Below, piece by piece: positions 1 through 7,404 of a stretch of 42,249 nucleotides of DNA. Source of the stretch: a virus. The stretch spans positions 1 through 42,249 of IMG/VR virus record IMGVR_UViG_3300037115_000244; one strand, given 5' to 3'. The notes below the pieces were generated by a model. It was given only the letters and a program-made list of their open reading frames with translations, was not told where the DNA came from and did no database searches. Both the position numbers and the translations under genes were made by a program. Positions within the stretch are counted from its first letter, which is position 1. Each line of letters opens with the position of its first letter.

Positions 1-699
1 ATGCTCTCTGAATGGACCGCCGAGTGTTCCCACGATGCGCCGACGCTGATCGTCCCATGGTCCGCCAGCGAGTCCGAAAACTCGGCAGAGGACGACTCCA
101 ATCCTGACACCGGAGCGCGCTTCTTTGATCTCCGCGCCAACCCCTACGACATCGCCGAGATCCCCGAGACAGAACACAACCCCACCCTCGCCCGCGCCCT
201 CCGCTCGCTCAACGCCACCCGCTCCCCCTTTCTCACTGCCAAGTGCGACACATGGTCGCTCTCCTCGTCTGATCACGCCGAAGCACTCGAAGCTCTTCGC
301 CTCGAACTCATGCTTCCCGATGAGGATGCTCTTCACGGCTTCGCGAGCTACATCGACCTGCTCTGGCGTGAGCGCTCTGTCTTCGCCTCCGCCCACCAGC
401 AGCAGGATCGCCTCGACCGCATCGTGCGTCGAGCCCAGCGACTCCAGCACACCGAAGCCGCGCTTGAATGTGTCCTGCGGCCCGCCTTCCTCGACCTCAA
501 CGGGCCGCTCGAAGGCTTCGCGGTCACGTTGTACCTCACCGCCCTGGGCCCAGACCCGGAGATTGCCCGCCGCCGCTGGGAGTTAGCGATGGAGGACATC
601 ATCACCCTCCTGCGCAGTAAAGAGCTCGAAGCAGCCCGCGGCTCCGCTACAATCGATTCAACGGATGCTTACCCCCTGCGCGTCCGGCACCTGGGGTAA
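1..699 (+). CDS. Hypothetical host-flank protein (232 aa)
   Basis: I do not recognise this protein. It is acidic at the N-terminus (runs of D and E around residues 20-35), has no signal peptide or membrane segment, and has a helix-rich second half with many charged residues (roughly 90-220). It ends 37 bases before the tRNA-Arg gene and so lies outside the prophage, which makes it a chromosomal gene. Its ATG is the first base of the window, so an earlier start cannot be excluded. The codon pattern (C or G at most third positions) supports real coding. Confidence 0.7.
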   Translation: MLSEWTAECSHDAPTLIVPWSASESENSAEDDSNPDTGARFFDLRANPYDIAEIPETEHNPTLARALRSLNATRSPFLTAKCDTWSLSSSDHAEALEALRLELMLPDEDALHGFASYIDLLWRERSVFASAHQQQDRLDRIVRRAQRLQHTEAALECVLRPAFLDLNGPLEGFAVTLYLTALGPDPEIARRRWELAMEDIITLLRSKELEAARGSATIDSTDAYPLRVRHLG

Positions 700-736
700 C
701 GCACCGGGCCCAGCCCACGGGCCAGTCGTTGCATTG

Positions 737-813
737 GGGCGAGTAGCTCAATTGGATAGAGCACGGACCTTCTAAGTCCGGGGTTGCAGGTTCGATCCCT
801 GCCTCGCCTACCA
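737..813 (+). tRNA. tRNA-Arg (anticodon UCU)
   Basis: A full cloverleaf can be folded. The acceptor stem is GGGCGAG (737-743) with CTCGCCT (803-809), closed by a G-U pair at the end. The D stem is GCTC/GAGC (746-749/759-762). The anticodon stem is CGGAC/GTCCG (764-768/776-780) with loop CTTCTAA, giving anticodon TCT at 771-773, which reads AGA. The T stem is GCAGG/CCTGC (786-790/798-802) around TTCGATC. The discriminator base is A810 and CCA is encoded at 811-813. Phage genes start directly downstream, so this is the likely integration site. Confidence 0.95.
764..813 (+). other. Candidate attL core: 3' half of tRNA-Arg
   Basis: Tyrosine integrases often use the anticodon-to-3' part of a tRNA as attB. 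The boundary between a host-like gene plus tRNA and phage genes falls right after this tRNA, and a tyrosine integrase closes the window at the other end. No second copy of the tRNA 3' end is seen inside the window, so attR would lie beyond 42249. The exact core length cannot be set from here. Confidence 0.4.
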
Positions 814-823
814 TCTCGCCGGC

Positions 824-846
824 AAGTCTCAGAAAGATTGAGACTT
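824..846 (+). other. Perfect 8-bp inverted repeat just before first phage gene
   Basis: AAGTCTCA (824-831) and TGAGACTT (839-846) are exact reverse complements around a 7-base loop, and the next base starts the ATG at 847. There is no T-run, so it is not a standard terminator. It could be an operator, a hairpin limiting translation of the first gene, or a processing signal for the tRNA transcript. Confidence 0.4.
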
Positions 847-1368
847 ATGCTGGCACCATCAACGCCATCCGATATTCAAGCACCAACCGATTCGCCGGTT
901 AGTGCGAGTTCCAGCCACGCAAACTTAGACAACGCTGCTCAGCGTGATTCCCCCCTCACCTTCATCCTCTCCGAGCTGATCGAAGCCGCCAGCGCAGTGG
1001 CGCTCGAGAAGTTCCGCTTCGACCGCTGCGACCGCGATGGGGTGCCGATGTGCTCCCTGGTCTGCAAGGAATGCCTGCGCGGCACCGTGGACGAGGAGCT
1101 GCCGCACGCTGCGCCGTGCAGGACGGGCCGTCTGGTCCGTGCGATCGCGCTGGCGCAGTTTGCGTTCCTGAAGGCCGAGCGGGACCGGGAGTTGCCGGTG
1201 GAGCGCCGGGTGGTGTGCGGCGCCGTCGATACCATCTATGGGGTGCTGAACGACGAGGCCACCGTGACCTGTGACCTGACCATCGGGCATGGCGGGGAGT
1301 GCTTCAACCATCTTGCGCGCCACGCCTGGACAAGCTCCGAAGCAACCCGCCGGGAGGTGCTCCGGTGA
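847..1368 (+). CDS. Hypothetical early phage protein (173 aa)
   Basis: I do not recognise it. The ATG at 847 is chosen because the longer frame would start inside the tRNA. The first 35 residues are Ser/Pro/Ala rich and probably disordered. The middle has a cysteine group (C-x8-C-x3-C-x2-C spacing around residues 60-77), then more Cys around residue 90, which suggests a metal-binding module. The stop overlaps the GTG of the next gene, so it is the first gene of a translationally coupled early operon. The ribosome site is poor and is covered by the hairpin at 824-846. Confidence 0.6.
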   Translation: MLAPSTPSDIQAPTDSPVSASSSHANLDNAAQRDSPLTFILSELIEAASAVALEKFRFDRCDRDGVPMCSLVCKECLRGTVDEELPHAAPCRTGRLVRAIALAQFAFLKAERDRELPVERRVVCGAVDTIYGVLNDEATVTCDLTIGHGGECFNHLARHAWTSSEATRREVLR

Positions 1369-1601
1369 CCGCCGGCATGCAGTCGCTGGTGGCCGCGATC
1401 GACGAACGCGCGCGAGAGATTTATGCGGGCGAACGGGACGACGCGGCCGACCGGGCAGATGCCAAAGACCTGGTGCGAGCGTTGGCGCGGATGCTGGCCG
1501 GACAATCCATCCACTTGGCCTTGGGCTCGCCGGGCGATTGGGGTTATGACACTGCGATCGGCAAAGCGCTCGCGTTGCTCTATTCCGAGGCCGCGCGATG
1601 A
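1365..1601 (+). CDS. Hypothetical early phage protein (78 aa)
   Basis: Small unknown protein starting at GTG 1365, which overlaps the previous stop (GTGA), with a GGGAGG ribosome site about 8 bases upstream. An upstream ATG at 1299 would give a longer frame but lies inside the previous gene without a matching ribosome site. The sequence is mostly helical and rich in Ala, Arg and Asp, with no cysteines and no membrane segment. It ends in an ATGA overlap with the XRE gene. Confidence 0.6.
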   Translation: MTAGMQSLVAAIDERAREIYAGERDDAADRADAKDLVRALARMLAGQSIHLALGSPGDWGYDTAIGKALALLYSEAAR

Positions 1602-1840
1602 CGGAGCGATCCTTTGCGTGCGAGCTGGGAGAGTGGATGCGCACCGAGCGCAAGAAGCTGAAGCTGTCGAAGTCGGACGTGGCGCGGGTGCTGGGCGTCA
1701 GCGTCACCACGGTCTCCAGCTATGAGCGCGGCGAGACCGTGATGAGCGCCTTCCACCACCGCGTCCTCAAGGCCTACTTCCGCCGCGAACACGGAAACGG
1801 CGGCAATCTGGATGGCCCTTTGAAGGTGGCCGCGCGATGA
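1598..1840 (+). CDS. XRE-family helix-turn-helix regulator (80 aa)
   Basis: A single Cro/CI-type DNA-binding domain fills residues about 8-60. The pattern L-x-L-S-K-S-D-V-A-R-V-L-G-V-S-V-T-T-V-S-S-Y-E-R-G-E is the usual helix-turn-helix with the recognition helix TTVSSYERGE. No dimerisation or LexA-like peptidase domain follows, so it is closer to a Cro-sized regulator than to a full CI repressor. Starts by ATGA overlap with the previous gene and ends by ATGA overlap with the next. It is a candidate for lysogeny or early-gene control, though it sits inside the early operon and not divergent from it. Confidence 0.85.
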   Translation: MTERSFACELGEWMRTERKKLKLSKSDVARVLGVSVTTVSSYERGETVMSAFHHRVLKAYFRREHGNGGNLDGPLKVAAR

Positions 1841-2022
1841 GCAGAGGCATCTTCATTCGCGATTCGCGCTGGTCGGAGATCCGCGAGCAGTTCTCTGAGG
1901 AAGAGAAGGTAGAGTTGCGCGCGGCCGTCACCGGCGAAGTCATCTGCCCGCGCGGGTTCTATATCGATCCGCTGAAGCTGACCGGCTACGTTGCGGCGAA
2001 GATTGCGGAGGCCAATCGATGA
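1837..2022 (+). CDS. Small hypothetical phage protein (61 aa)
   Basis: Unknown protein in the overlapping early operon, with ATGA junctions at both ends. It is charged and helix-rich (residues 12-35 are alternating Glu/Lys/Arg), with one Cys near residue 37. Reading-frame continuity and overlap with both neighbours are the main evidence that it is translated. Confidence 0.6.
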   Translation: MSRGIFIRDSRWSEIREQFSEEEKVELRAAVTGEVICPRGFYIDPLKLTGYVAAKIAEANR

Positions 2023-2297
2023 CGCCCGTCTCTCCCGTGATTCCCGGTTCCGCGCCCATCGAAATTGTGCTCGGCAAAGGACAGCCGGAGTATGAGCCGT
2101 TGCCCGCCGTGTATCTCGATACGCGTGCGCGGAACATGATCACCCGCTGGCGCCTGGACGAGGACGAGCGCGAGGCTATCGCCAACGGCGCGGACATTAT
2201 TCTGCAGCAGCTCACCTTCCGGAAGGAGTTCCAGCCCGTGAACCTGCAGGTGGTCGGCCCGGACGACGCGCCGGTGTTTGTCGAGGAGCCGCGATGA
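2019..2297 (+). CDS. Hypothetical phage protein (92 aa)
   Basis: Unknown. It overlaps its neighbours by ATGA at both ends. It has no cysteines or hydrophobic stretch. The central part (residues 35-65) looks helical with acidic patches, and the C-terminal part is short beta-like segments. No family recognised. Confidence 0.6.
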   Translation: MTPVSPVIPGSAPIEIVLGKGQPEYEPLPAVYLDTRARNMITRWRLDEDEREAIANGADIILQQLTFRKEFQPVNLQVVGPDDAPVFVEEPR

Positions 2298-2578
2298 ATG
2301 CTGCCGCCCATCCCGCCGGGGTCTGCCAGATCTGCCGCTGCACCGAGGAGGACGCGTGCACGCTGCCGACCGGCGACAAGTGCAGCTGGTTCGACCGGCA
2401 ACGCACGCTGTGCAACGCGTCGGGCTGCATCCGCGAGTGGACCCGCCGCGAGCGCGAACGCCAGGCGGACGTGCGGCGGCAAAAGGCTTGGAATCCCTGG
2501 AAGGTGATCCAGCGCAATGAGGCTGGACGCGCCCTCCGCATTGTAAGGCGAAGGAAACCGAAAGGACGTGCGGCATGA
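2294..2578 (+). CDS. Cys-rich small phage protein, zinc-binding-like (94 aa)
   Basis: The N-terminal half carries C-x2-C-x3-E-x2-A-C with a further C-x-W and L-C-x4-G-C (residues about 11-47), a pattern I have met in small phage proteins of unknown function and which probably binds zinc. The C-terminal half is strongly basic (Arg/Lys rich, residues 50-94), suggesting nucleic-acid contact. ATGA overlaps on both sides place it in the early operon. Function unknown. Confidence 0.65.
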   Translation: MNAAAHPAGVCQICRCTEEDACTLPTGDKCSWFDRQRTLCNASGCIREWTRRERERQADVRRQKAWNPWKVIQRNEAGRALRIVRRRKPKGRAA

Positions 2579-2976
2579 ACGCTGTGAAGGAAACACTGAT
2601 GATGGATTGCGAAGGCGGCTGCGGGACACGGGTATTTTCCCTGCACCGGTTCTGCCTGCTGTGCGCTGAGCTAAACCGCCATTCGAACGCCGAGGAGAGG
2701 AACCGGTCGGCTGCCGCGGCGCGGCCTGAAGCGAAACAGGGAACGCACGATTGGCAGGACCAGCCGCGCGTCATGGTCGACCAGCCGGAGGGCGAGGATC
2801 CGCATGTCTTCGGGATGCTCGGAACGTTCCTCGGGATGGTGTCCGGCACCGCGCTGCTGCTGATCTGCTCTGCGCTGGGCGCGCTGCTGCTGGGCGCTGC
2901 GACCCACGCGGCCTTTGTCCACGGATTCTCGCTTGCGGAGCTCGGCCGCCAGTTGGTCGCGCGGCTGCGCCCGTAA
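2575..2976 (+). CDS. Small membrane protein with N-terminal Cys motif (133 aa)
   Basis: Residues 10-32 contain C-x3-C and C-x2-C, like a short zinc ribbon (final pair C-L-L-C). A polar linker follows to about residue 75, then one or two hydrophobic segments (about 82-118, GMLGTFLGMVSG and LLLICSALGALLLGA). No signal peptide at the start, so the N-terminus is probably cytoplasmic. Starts by ATGA overlap. No family recognised; an early membrane protein acting on the host (for example in exclusion) is possible but only a guess. Confidence 0.6.
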   Translation: MNAVKETLMMDCEGGCGTRVFSLHRFCLLCAELNRHSNAEERNRSAAAARPEAKQGTHDWQDQPRVMVDQPEGEDPHVFGMLGTFLGMVSGTALLLICSALGALLLGAATHAAFVHGFSLAELGRQLVARLRP

Positions 2977-3028
2977 CCCTTTCACCCAGGGCAACCTGGC
3001 CAGCACTACGCAGGAGAGGAAGTGCAGC

Positions 3029-3592
3029 ATGGCAAGAAACGATCCAGAGACGGCCATCATCACGATGTACAGCGGGACGCATATCGACCTGCTGCATCCC
3101 GACCCGGCGCTGATCGTGATCGACGATATCGCCGCCGGGCTGAGCAAGATCAACCGCTTCTCCGGCGCGACCTTTCGTCCCTACACCGTGGCCGAACACT
3201 CGCTGCTGGGTGTGGAGCAGATCGTCCCGGAGAACCGCTTCAAATGGTTTACCCACGACTTCTCCGAGGCCTACCTCAACGACGTCGTCGGGCCGCTGAA
3301 GAACGTGCTGGGCATGGCCTTCTATCGCGACCTCGAGGCGGCGTGGGAGCGCGTGATCGCGGAGCGGTTCGGCATTCCTTCGAAGGGTGCCAAGGAAGTG
3401 AGGTCCGTCGACGGCCGCATGCTGGTGACCGAGCGCCGCGACCTGATGGGACGCCGCCCGCTCTCCACCGACCGGCACAAGCCGTTCGCCCTGCACCTGG
3501 CGGCCGCGGCGCCGTCGCAGGACTGGCTGCAACAGAACTTCCTGGCCACGTTCTACGCGCTGGCCCGGGACACCGAGGGTGCGCTGATCTAG
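3029..3592 (+). CDS. HD-domain phosphohydrolase (187 aa)
   Basis: Looks like the phage HD-superfamily hydrolases related to YfbR-type 5'-nucleotidases. The key residues are visible: R50-P51-Y52-x3-E56-H57-S58, then H76-D77 in F-T-H-D-F-S-E-A-Y-L-N-D with a further Asp at 85. These are the usual metal ligands. The family dephosphorylates (deoxy)nucleoside monophosphates, and in phages may adjust nucleotide pools, which fits its early position. Start at ATG 3029 is set by a clear AGGAGAGGA ribosome site at 3012-3020; the longer frame begins inside the previous gene. The substrate is not shown by the sequence. Confidence 0.85.
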   Translation: MARNDPETAIITMYSGTHIDLLHPDPALIVIDDIAAGLSKINRFSGATFRPYTVAEHSLLGVEQIVPENRFKWFTHDFSEAYLNDVVGPLKNVLGMAFYRDLEAAWERVIAERFGIPSKGAKEVRSVDGRMLVTERRDLMGRRPLSTDRHKPFALHLAAAAPSQDWLQQNFLATFYALARDTEGALI

Positions 3593-3603
3593 GTCCTGCG
3601 CAG

Positions 3604-3632
3604 CCTGCCCTGAGCGCAGCCGAAGGGGCGGG
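3604..3632 (+). repeat. Dispersed-type intergenic repeat (CCTGAGCGCAGCCGAAGG core)
   Basis: The 81-base gap between two early genes contains CCCTGAGCGCAGCCGAAGGG. I recall near-identical short elements scattered between genes of many GC-rich bacterial genomes. Only one copy is seen here. It may be a host-derived insertion into the phage, or a hairpin-forming spacer. Confidence 0.45.
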
Positions 3633-3673
3633 AGTAGAAGCAAACGCAACAAGCAAGCAATGAGGAGAGTGCA

Positions 3674-4084
3674 GTGAGCGAAGAGACGCAGGACGATAAA
3701 AAGGGGCCGAAGGTTATCAGCGAGCCCATCACCATCAACATCGGCAACGTCTGCGATGGCGCGGCTGTCGACGCATTCGAACTGAAGCTGCGCGAGTGTC
3801 TGGAGAATATCTGCGACCTGAACACGCCGGCCACGGCGTCGCGCACGGTAACCCTGAAGGTCAAGCTGAAGCCGCGCGAGGACCGGGTGCAGATCATGAC
3901 GGAGTTCACCTGCGAGGCGTCGCTGGCTTCGTTCGTGCCCAGGGTGGCGCGCCTCTTCATCGGGAGGGACGAAGAGGGACATCTCTACGGGCTGAAAGAG
4001 GATCCTCGCCAGCTCACCTTCTTCACGCCGCCCAAGACGCGCGAGGCGGAAGTGGTCAAGTTCAAGGCCGCGAAATCGAAGTAA
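3674..4084 (+). CDS. Conserved phage protein, 'replication terminator'-like annotation family (136 aa)
   Basis: GTG start at 3674 with a GAGGAGA ribosome site. Residues about 18-100 (I-N-I-G-N-V-x-D-G-A-A-V-D-A-F-E-L-K-L, then E-N-I-x-D-x-N-T and an alternating beta pattern T-V-T-L-K-V-K-L-K-P) resemble, from memory, small phage proteins that databases often label 'replication terminator protein', a label with no firm basis for function. The neighbours (the 4130 protein and ParB-like protein) form a recurring trio in such phages. No catalytic residues are apparent. Confidence 0.65.
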   Translation: MSEETQDDKKGPKVISEPITINIGNVCDGAAVDAFELKLRECLENICDLNTPATASRTVTLKVKLKPREDRVQIMTEFTCEASLASFVPRVARLFIGRDEEGHLYGLKEDPRQLTFFTPPKTREAEVVKFKAAKSK

Positions 4085-4129
4085 CCACCCGCCACGGCGG
4101 TCAATCCAGCACCACGAAAGAGCATCCCC

Positions 4130-4867
4130 ATGATTGCAGAAGCACTCGCGTTCCTCGCCAGCCTGAAAGACAACCGCCCCATCATCCAGGTCGTGGGGGA
4201 CAACTCCTACGCGGTGAAGGCCGACCGTACCCTGGGCGACGTCATCCGGGACCCCGCGCCGACCGCCAAGCCCACCCTCGCGCTCTCCACGCTCACCGGC
4301 TTTGTGGATGCGTTCACTGCCAAGGTGGACGAATTCCCTGCGGAGGTTGCCGTCCAGATTGAGAGCTACGATTCGGTCGCGCTGGTCTCGCTGCGGGCCG
4401 ATGAGTTCGGCCGTCGCCATACCTGGCTGCGCGCCAAGTCGGCGGAGATCAACCCCTTCAAGTTCCAGACCTACTACGACCCGGAAGAGTTCGTGATCGC
4501 GTTGCAGGTGTCCTTTGCTCCGTCGGAGAACCTGACGACGTTGCTGAAGGTCTGCTCGAACCTGACGGCTGGCTGCTCGGTGCAGGTCTCTGACGACGGC
4601 TTCACGCAGACGGTGGTGATGACGGAGGGCGGCGTGACGCGAACAGGCGTTGCCATTCCGCCGCGCATGGCGCTGGCTCCATACCGCACCTTCCGCGAGA
4701 TCGAGCCGATTGAATCGGACTTCCTGCTGCGCATGCAGGGCAAGAGAGATGCGCTGCCGCAGATCGCGCTCTTCGCGGTGGACGGCGGCGGATGGAAGCA
4801 TGACACCGCGCTGGCAGTGAAGGCGTGGATGCAGGAACAGCTTCCGCAGGCAACCGTTATTGCGTAA
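4130..4867 (+). CDS. Conserved phage protein of unknown function (245 aa)
   Basis: Full-length conserved-looking protein. Residues about 55-230 follow a pattern I recall from phage proteins next to recombination or ParB-like genes: L-S-T-L-T-G, V-x-I-E-S-Y-D-x-V-A-L-V-S, Y-Y-D-x-E-E-F-V-I-A-L-Q, L-L-K-V-x-x-N-L, L-A-P-Y-R-T-F-x-E-I-E-x-I-E-S-x-F-L-L-R, A-L-F-x-V-D-G-G. No known enzymatic motif. It is followed by two hairpins, the second terminator-like, so transcription may end or be attenuated after it. Confidence 0.7.
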   Translation: MIAEALAFLASLKDNRPIIQVVGDNSYAVKADRTLGDVIRDPAPTAKPTLALSTLTGFVDAFTAKVDEFPAEVAVQIESYDSVALVSLRADEFGRRHTWLRAKSAEINPFKFQTYYDPEEFVIALQVSFAPSENLTTLLKVCSNLTAGCSVQVSDDGFTQTVVMTEGGVTRTGVAIPPRMALAPYRTFREIEPIESDFLLRMQGKRDALPQIALFAVDGGGWKHDTALAVKAWMQEQLPQATVIA

Positions 4868-4872
4868 AGGTC

Positions 4873-4906
4873 TCCGCCGGGTGCCTGTGACGGCGCACGC
4901 GGCGGA
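4873..4906 (+). other. Stem-loop upstream of the ParB-like gene
   Basis: TCCGCCG (4873-4879) pairs perfectly with CGGCGGA (4900-4906), and inside it GTGC (4881-4884) pairs with GCAC (4895-4898). No T-run follows. Together with the adjacent terminator-like hairpin it fills almost all the 117-base gap, which suggests a designed RNA leader or protein-binding site. Confidence 0.55.
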
Positions 4907-4908
4907 CG

Positions 4909-4959
4909 GGCGAGGGGACCACCGACTTACCAACGGTCCTCCCCTCGCCGAAATTTTGT
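4909..4959 (+). terminator. Terminator-like hairpin before the ParB-like gene
   Basis: Left arm 4909-4924 (GGCGAGGGGA, CC, ACCG) pairs with right arm 4934-4949 (CGGT, CC, TCCCCTCGCC) with a 2-base internal mismatch and a 9-base loop. AAATTTTGT follows at 4951-4959. It is a fair intrinsic terminator or attenuator between the early block and the ParB-like operon. Confidence 0.6.
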
Positions 4960-4984
4960 CACGCAGTAGGAAGGGCAATCCCTT

Positions 4985-6940
4985 ATGAGCAGCGCTGAAG
5001 CATTGTTGAAGAATCTGCCGATCGAAATCCTCCAGGCATCGAGCACCAACCCACGCCAGCACTTCGATCGTGCCGGCCTCGACGAGCTGAAGGCCTCGAT
5101 CGCCGAGAGCGGCATCCAGCAGCCGCTGCTGGTGCGGCCAGTGTTCCTTGAGGACTGGGACGGCGGCCACGGCGTTGACGTTTACGAGGTCGTAGCGGGC
5201 GAGCGGCGGTTGCGCGCGGCGCAGGAGCTGGGGCTCGCGGATCTGCCATGCCTGGTGCGCGAGATGACCGATGAGGAGGCGCGCGAGGTCCAAATCATCG
5301 AGAACCTGCAGCGCGCCGGCGTGGCCCCGCTGGAAGAGGCGCAGGCTTTTGGTGAGCTGCTCGATCGGCTGGGCTCGATTCCAGCGGTGGCCGCAAAGCT
5401 GGGCAAGGAACAGAGCTACGTGGCGAAGTGTCTGCGGCTACGCTCGCTGACGCTGTGCTCGGCCGACGCGCTGCGCGGGCGGCTGATCACCATCGAGCAT
5501 GCGCTGCTGCTGGCGCGGCTGGCGGAGGTGGAGCAGAATGCGGCGCTGAAGTGGACGCTCGATCGCAATGCTGGATCCACGGTGAAGGTGGAGAAGGTCG
5601 TTGACGAGCGGCTGGCGCAGTTGAGGCAGTACGCGGACGATGACAGTAAGCCTTGGCGGCACTGGGTATGGGAGCCGGAGTCGGTCGCCAAGCTGAAGTC
5701 GCACATCGAGAGCGAGGGCGGCGTGAAGCTGAGCCGCGCGCCCTGGTCGCTGACCGAGGAAGATTACCTGCTGCCGGATGTAGGCCCGTGCGCGGAGTGC
5801 CCGAGCAACACCACTGCCAACACGCCGCTCTTCGGCGACCTGGAGATGGGCGAGCCAACCTGCACCGACGGCGCCTGCTTTGCGGCCAAGACGCAGGGCT
5901 TCGTCCAGATCGAGCAGCGCAAGGCGGGGCACGATGAGCAGGCCAAGCCGAAGGCGCTGGTACCGCAGTTGAGTTGGAAGTCCTCCAGCGTGAAGCCGAG
6001 TATCGTGTCGAACTTAGAAGTGCCGCTCTCGCCGACGCAATGGGCCGAGATGGCCAACCCGGCGAAGCTGTTGAAGCAGGGCCAGTGGGTCGAAGCCAAG
6101 ACGGGCAGCTGCACGAATGTGCGCCCCGGCGTGACGGCCGATTGGAGCGACGCTGGCCAGCGCGGCTACATGGGCCGCGAGGAGAAGCTGCGCAAGCCCG
6201 GCGAGACGCTGCAGGTGTGCATCGCGGTGGGCTGCAAGGTGCACCGCAAGGATTGGGAGAAGCCGAAGAGCGCGAACGGCAACCAGGCCGAGCGCCGCGA
6301 TCCGGAGGAAGAGAAGCGCCAGCGCGAGCAGGGCGAGTATCTCGCAAAGGTGGAACCGAAGATCCGCGCGAAGGTATTGAACGCGATCCTTGGCCAACTG
6401 GATGCGGCGCGGGCCATTCGCCTGGTGTCCGACAACCAGGACGGCGCTGCGGCGGTGCGCAAAGAGATCCTCACAGCGTTCCCGGGGGTTGGCGGCGAGC
6501 ACCTTGAGGCTCTCACGCTCTTCTACTTCGAGTTTCGCCGCTATCTCCATGCGAGCGCATATCACCTGATGCAGGCGGGAGGCATCGCGCAAGCGCGGAA
6601 AGAGCTCTGGGCGCTGGCGAAGCAGGTTGGGGTGAACGCCGACCAGGTCGCGGCGAAGCACTTCCACGATGCCGGCTCGATCGCGCCAGCGGCCGACAAG
6701 CTGTATCCGAAGGGCGTGCCGTGGCCGAAAGACGCCGGCGCTGCAGCAGCGCCCGCAAAGGCGACGAAGAAGGCAGCGAAGAAGGTGCCCGCGAAGAAAG
6801 TGAACAAGCATGCAGTAAAGCCAGCGGCTAGGCCTGCGCGCAGGACGCTGACGGCGGAGGGCCGCAAGCGGATCACCGACGCGATGAAGAAGCTCTGGGC
6901 GGAGCGGCAGAAGGCAGCGAAGAAAGGGGCGAAGGCATGA
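4985..6940 (+). CDS. ParB-like DNA-binding protein (651 aa)
   Basis: ParB/Spo0J-type N-terminal domain: N22-P23-R24, then G72-E73-R74-R75-x-x-A-A (the CTP-binding ParB box) and E106-N107-L108-Q109-R110. A KorB-like helix-turn-helix follows at about 115-190 (E-E-A-x-A-F... S-Y-V-A-K-C-L-R-L). Beyond residue 260 there is a Cys-rich part (C-x2-C, C-x5-C and others) typical of long phage ParB-like proteins, and the last 70 residues are Lys/Ala repeats (KKAAKK type) likely to coat DNA. Start is set by AGGAAGG at 4968-4974. At 651 aa it is about twice the length of chromosomal ParB. No ParA is visible, so a role in DNA replication or transcription is more likely than partition. Confidence 0.85.
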   Translation: MSSAEALLKNLPIEILQASSTNPRQHFDRAGLDELKASIAESGIQQPLLVRPVFLEDWDGGHGVDVYEVVAGERRLRAAQELGLADLPCLVREMTDEEAREVQIIENLQRAGVAPLEEAQAFGELLDRLGSIPAVAAKLGKEQSYVAKCLRLRSLTLCSADALRGRLITIEHALLLARLAEVEQNAALKWTLDRNAGSTVKVEKVVDERLAQLRQYADDDSKPWRHWVWEPESVAKLKSHIESEGGVKLSRAPWSLTEEDYLLPDVGPCAECPSNTTANTPLFGDLEMGEPTCTDGACFAAKTQGFVQIEQRKAGHDEQAKPKALVPQLSWKSSSVKPSIVSNLEVPLSPTQWAEMANPAKLLKQGQWVEAKTGSCTNVRPGVTADWSDAGQRGYMGREEKLRKPGETLQVCIAVGCKVHRKDWEKPKSANGNQAERRDPEEEKRQREQGEYLAKVEPKIRAKVLNAILGQLDAARAIRLVSDNQDGAAAVRKEILTAFPGVGGEHLEALTLFYFEFRRYLHASAYHLMQAGGIAQARKELWALAKQVGVNADQVAAKHFHDAGSIAPAADKLYPKGVPWPKDAGAAAAPAKATKKAAKKVPAKKVNKHAVKPAARPARRTLTAEGRKRITDAMKKLWAERQKAAKKGAKA

Positions 6941-7404
6941 GGCCGAAGAAGCGGGTGCTGTTGTATTGCGCGGACGAGTTGCGGCTGAGCCAGACAGCAT
7001 TTGTGCTGATGACGCGCGGGTTTGCGGTGACGGCGTGCGACTCTCCCGAGCTGTTGGCGGAGGCGCTCGAGCAGAATCAGCCGCAGAGCTTCGATGCTGC
7101 GTTGCTGCTCGCGCGGGAGCAGCCGGGCCCCTTTGCGCCGGAGGCCGAGCGCGAGGCACTGATTACCAGGATCCACGCGAGCGCGCCCAGGCTGTCGGTT
7201 GCCCTGTGGCCCAACCGACCGGCCGTCTTCACGACGCTGGCGAAGGTGGTGGTGCCGTTCGACGCAGACATGGCGCGCGTGGTGGACTGCCTGCGTGTGT
7301 TGTGCCGTCCTACTTGGCAGCGTCCCAAGGGTCTGCCGATGCATGAGGCGAAACAGCTGCGCGCGAAAGCCCGCTGGCAGGCGCAGAAGGAGACGGCGGC
7401 ATGA
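6937..7404 (+). CDS. Degenerate receiver-domain (CheY-like) protein (155 aa)
   Basis: Residues 6-115 follow the receiver fold: R6-V-L-L-Y, helix, F-A-V-T-A-C beta strand 2, then F52-D-A-A-L-L-L. The acidic pocket is reduced to C-A-D-E at 11-14 and the phosphorylated Asp expected at about position 58 is Leu, so it should not be phosphorylated. No output domain follows, only a basic C-terminal tail (125-155). It overlaps the ParB-like gene by ATGA. It may be a regulator working by binding alone. The fold call is by pattern and moderately certain. Confidence 0.55.
   Translation: MRPKKRVLLYCADELRLSQTAFVLMTRGFAVTACDSPELLAEALEQNQPQSFDAALLLAREQPGPFAPEAEREALITRIHASAPRLSVALWPNRPAVFTTLAKVVVPFDADMARVVDCLRVLCRPTWQRPKGLPMHEAKQLRAKARWQAQKETAA

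Noticed and set aside
1598-1840. XRE protein as the CI repressor
   Set aside because: It has only the DNA-binding domain, lies inside a co-directional early operon and lacks divergent transcription, so it is named only as a regulator.
2771-5293. 840-aa reverse-strand open frame
   Set aside because: It is antisense to several good genes (HD hydrolase, 3674, 4130, start of ParB-like). The protein is Arg/Leu/His-rich with no domain, as expected for the shadow of GC-rich codons.
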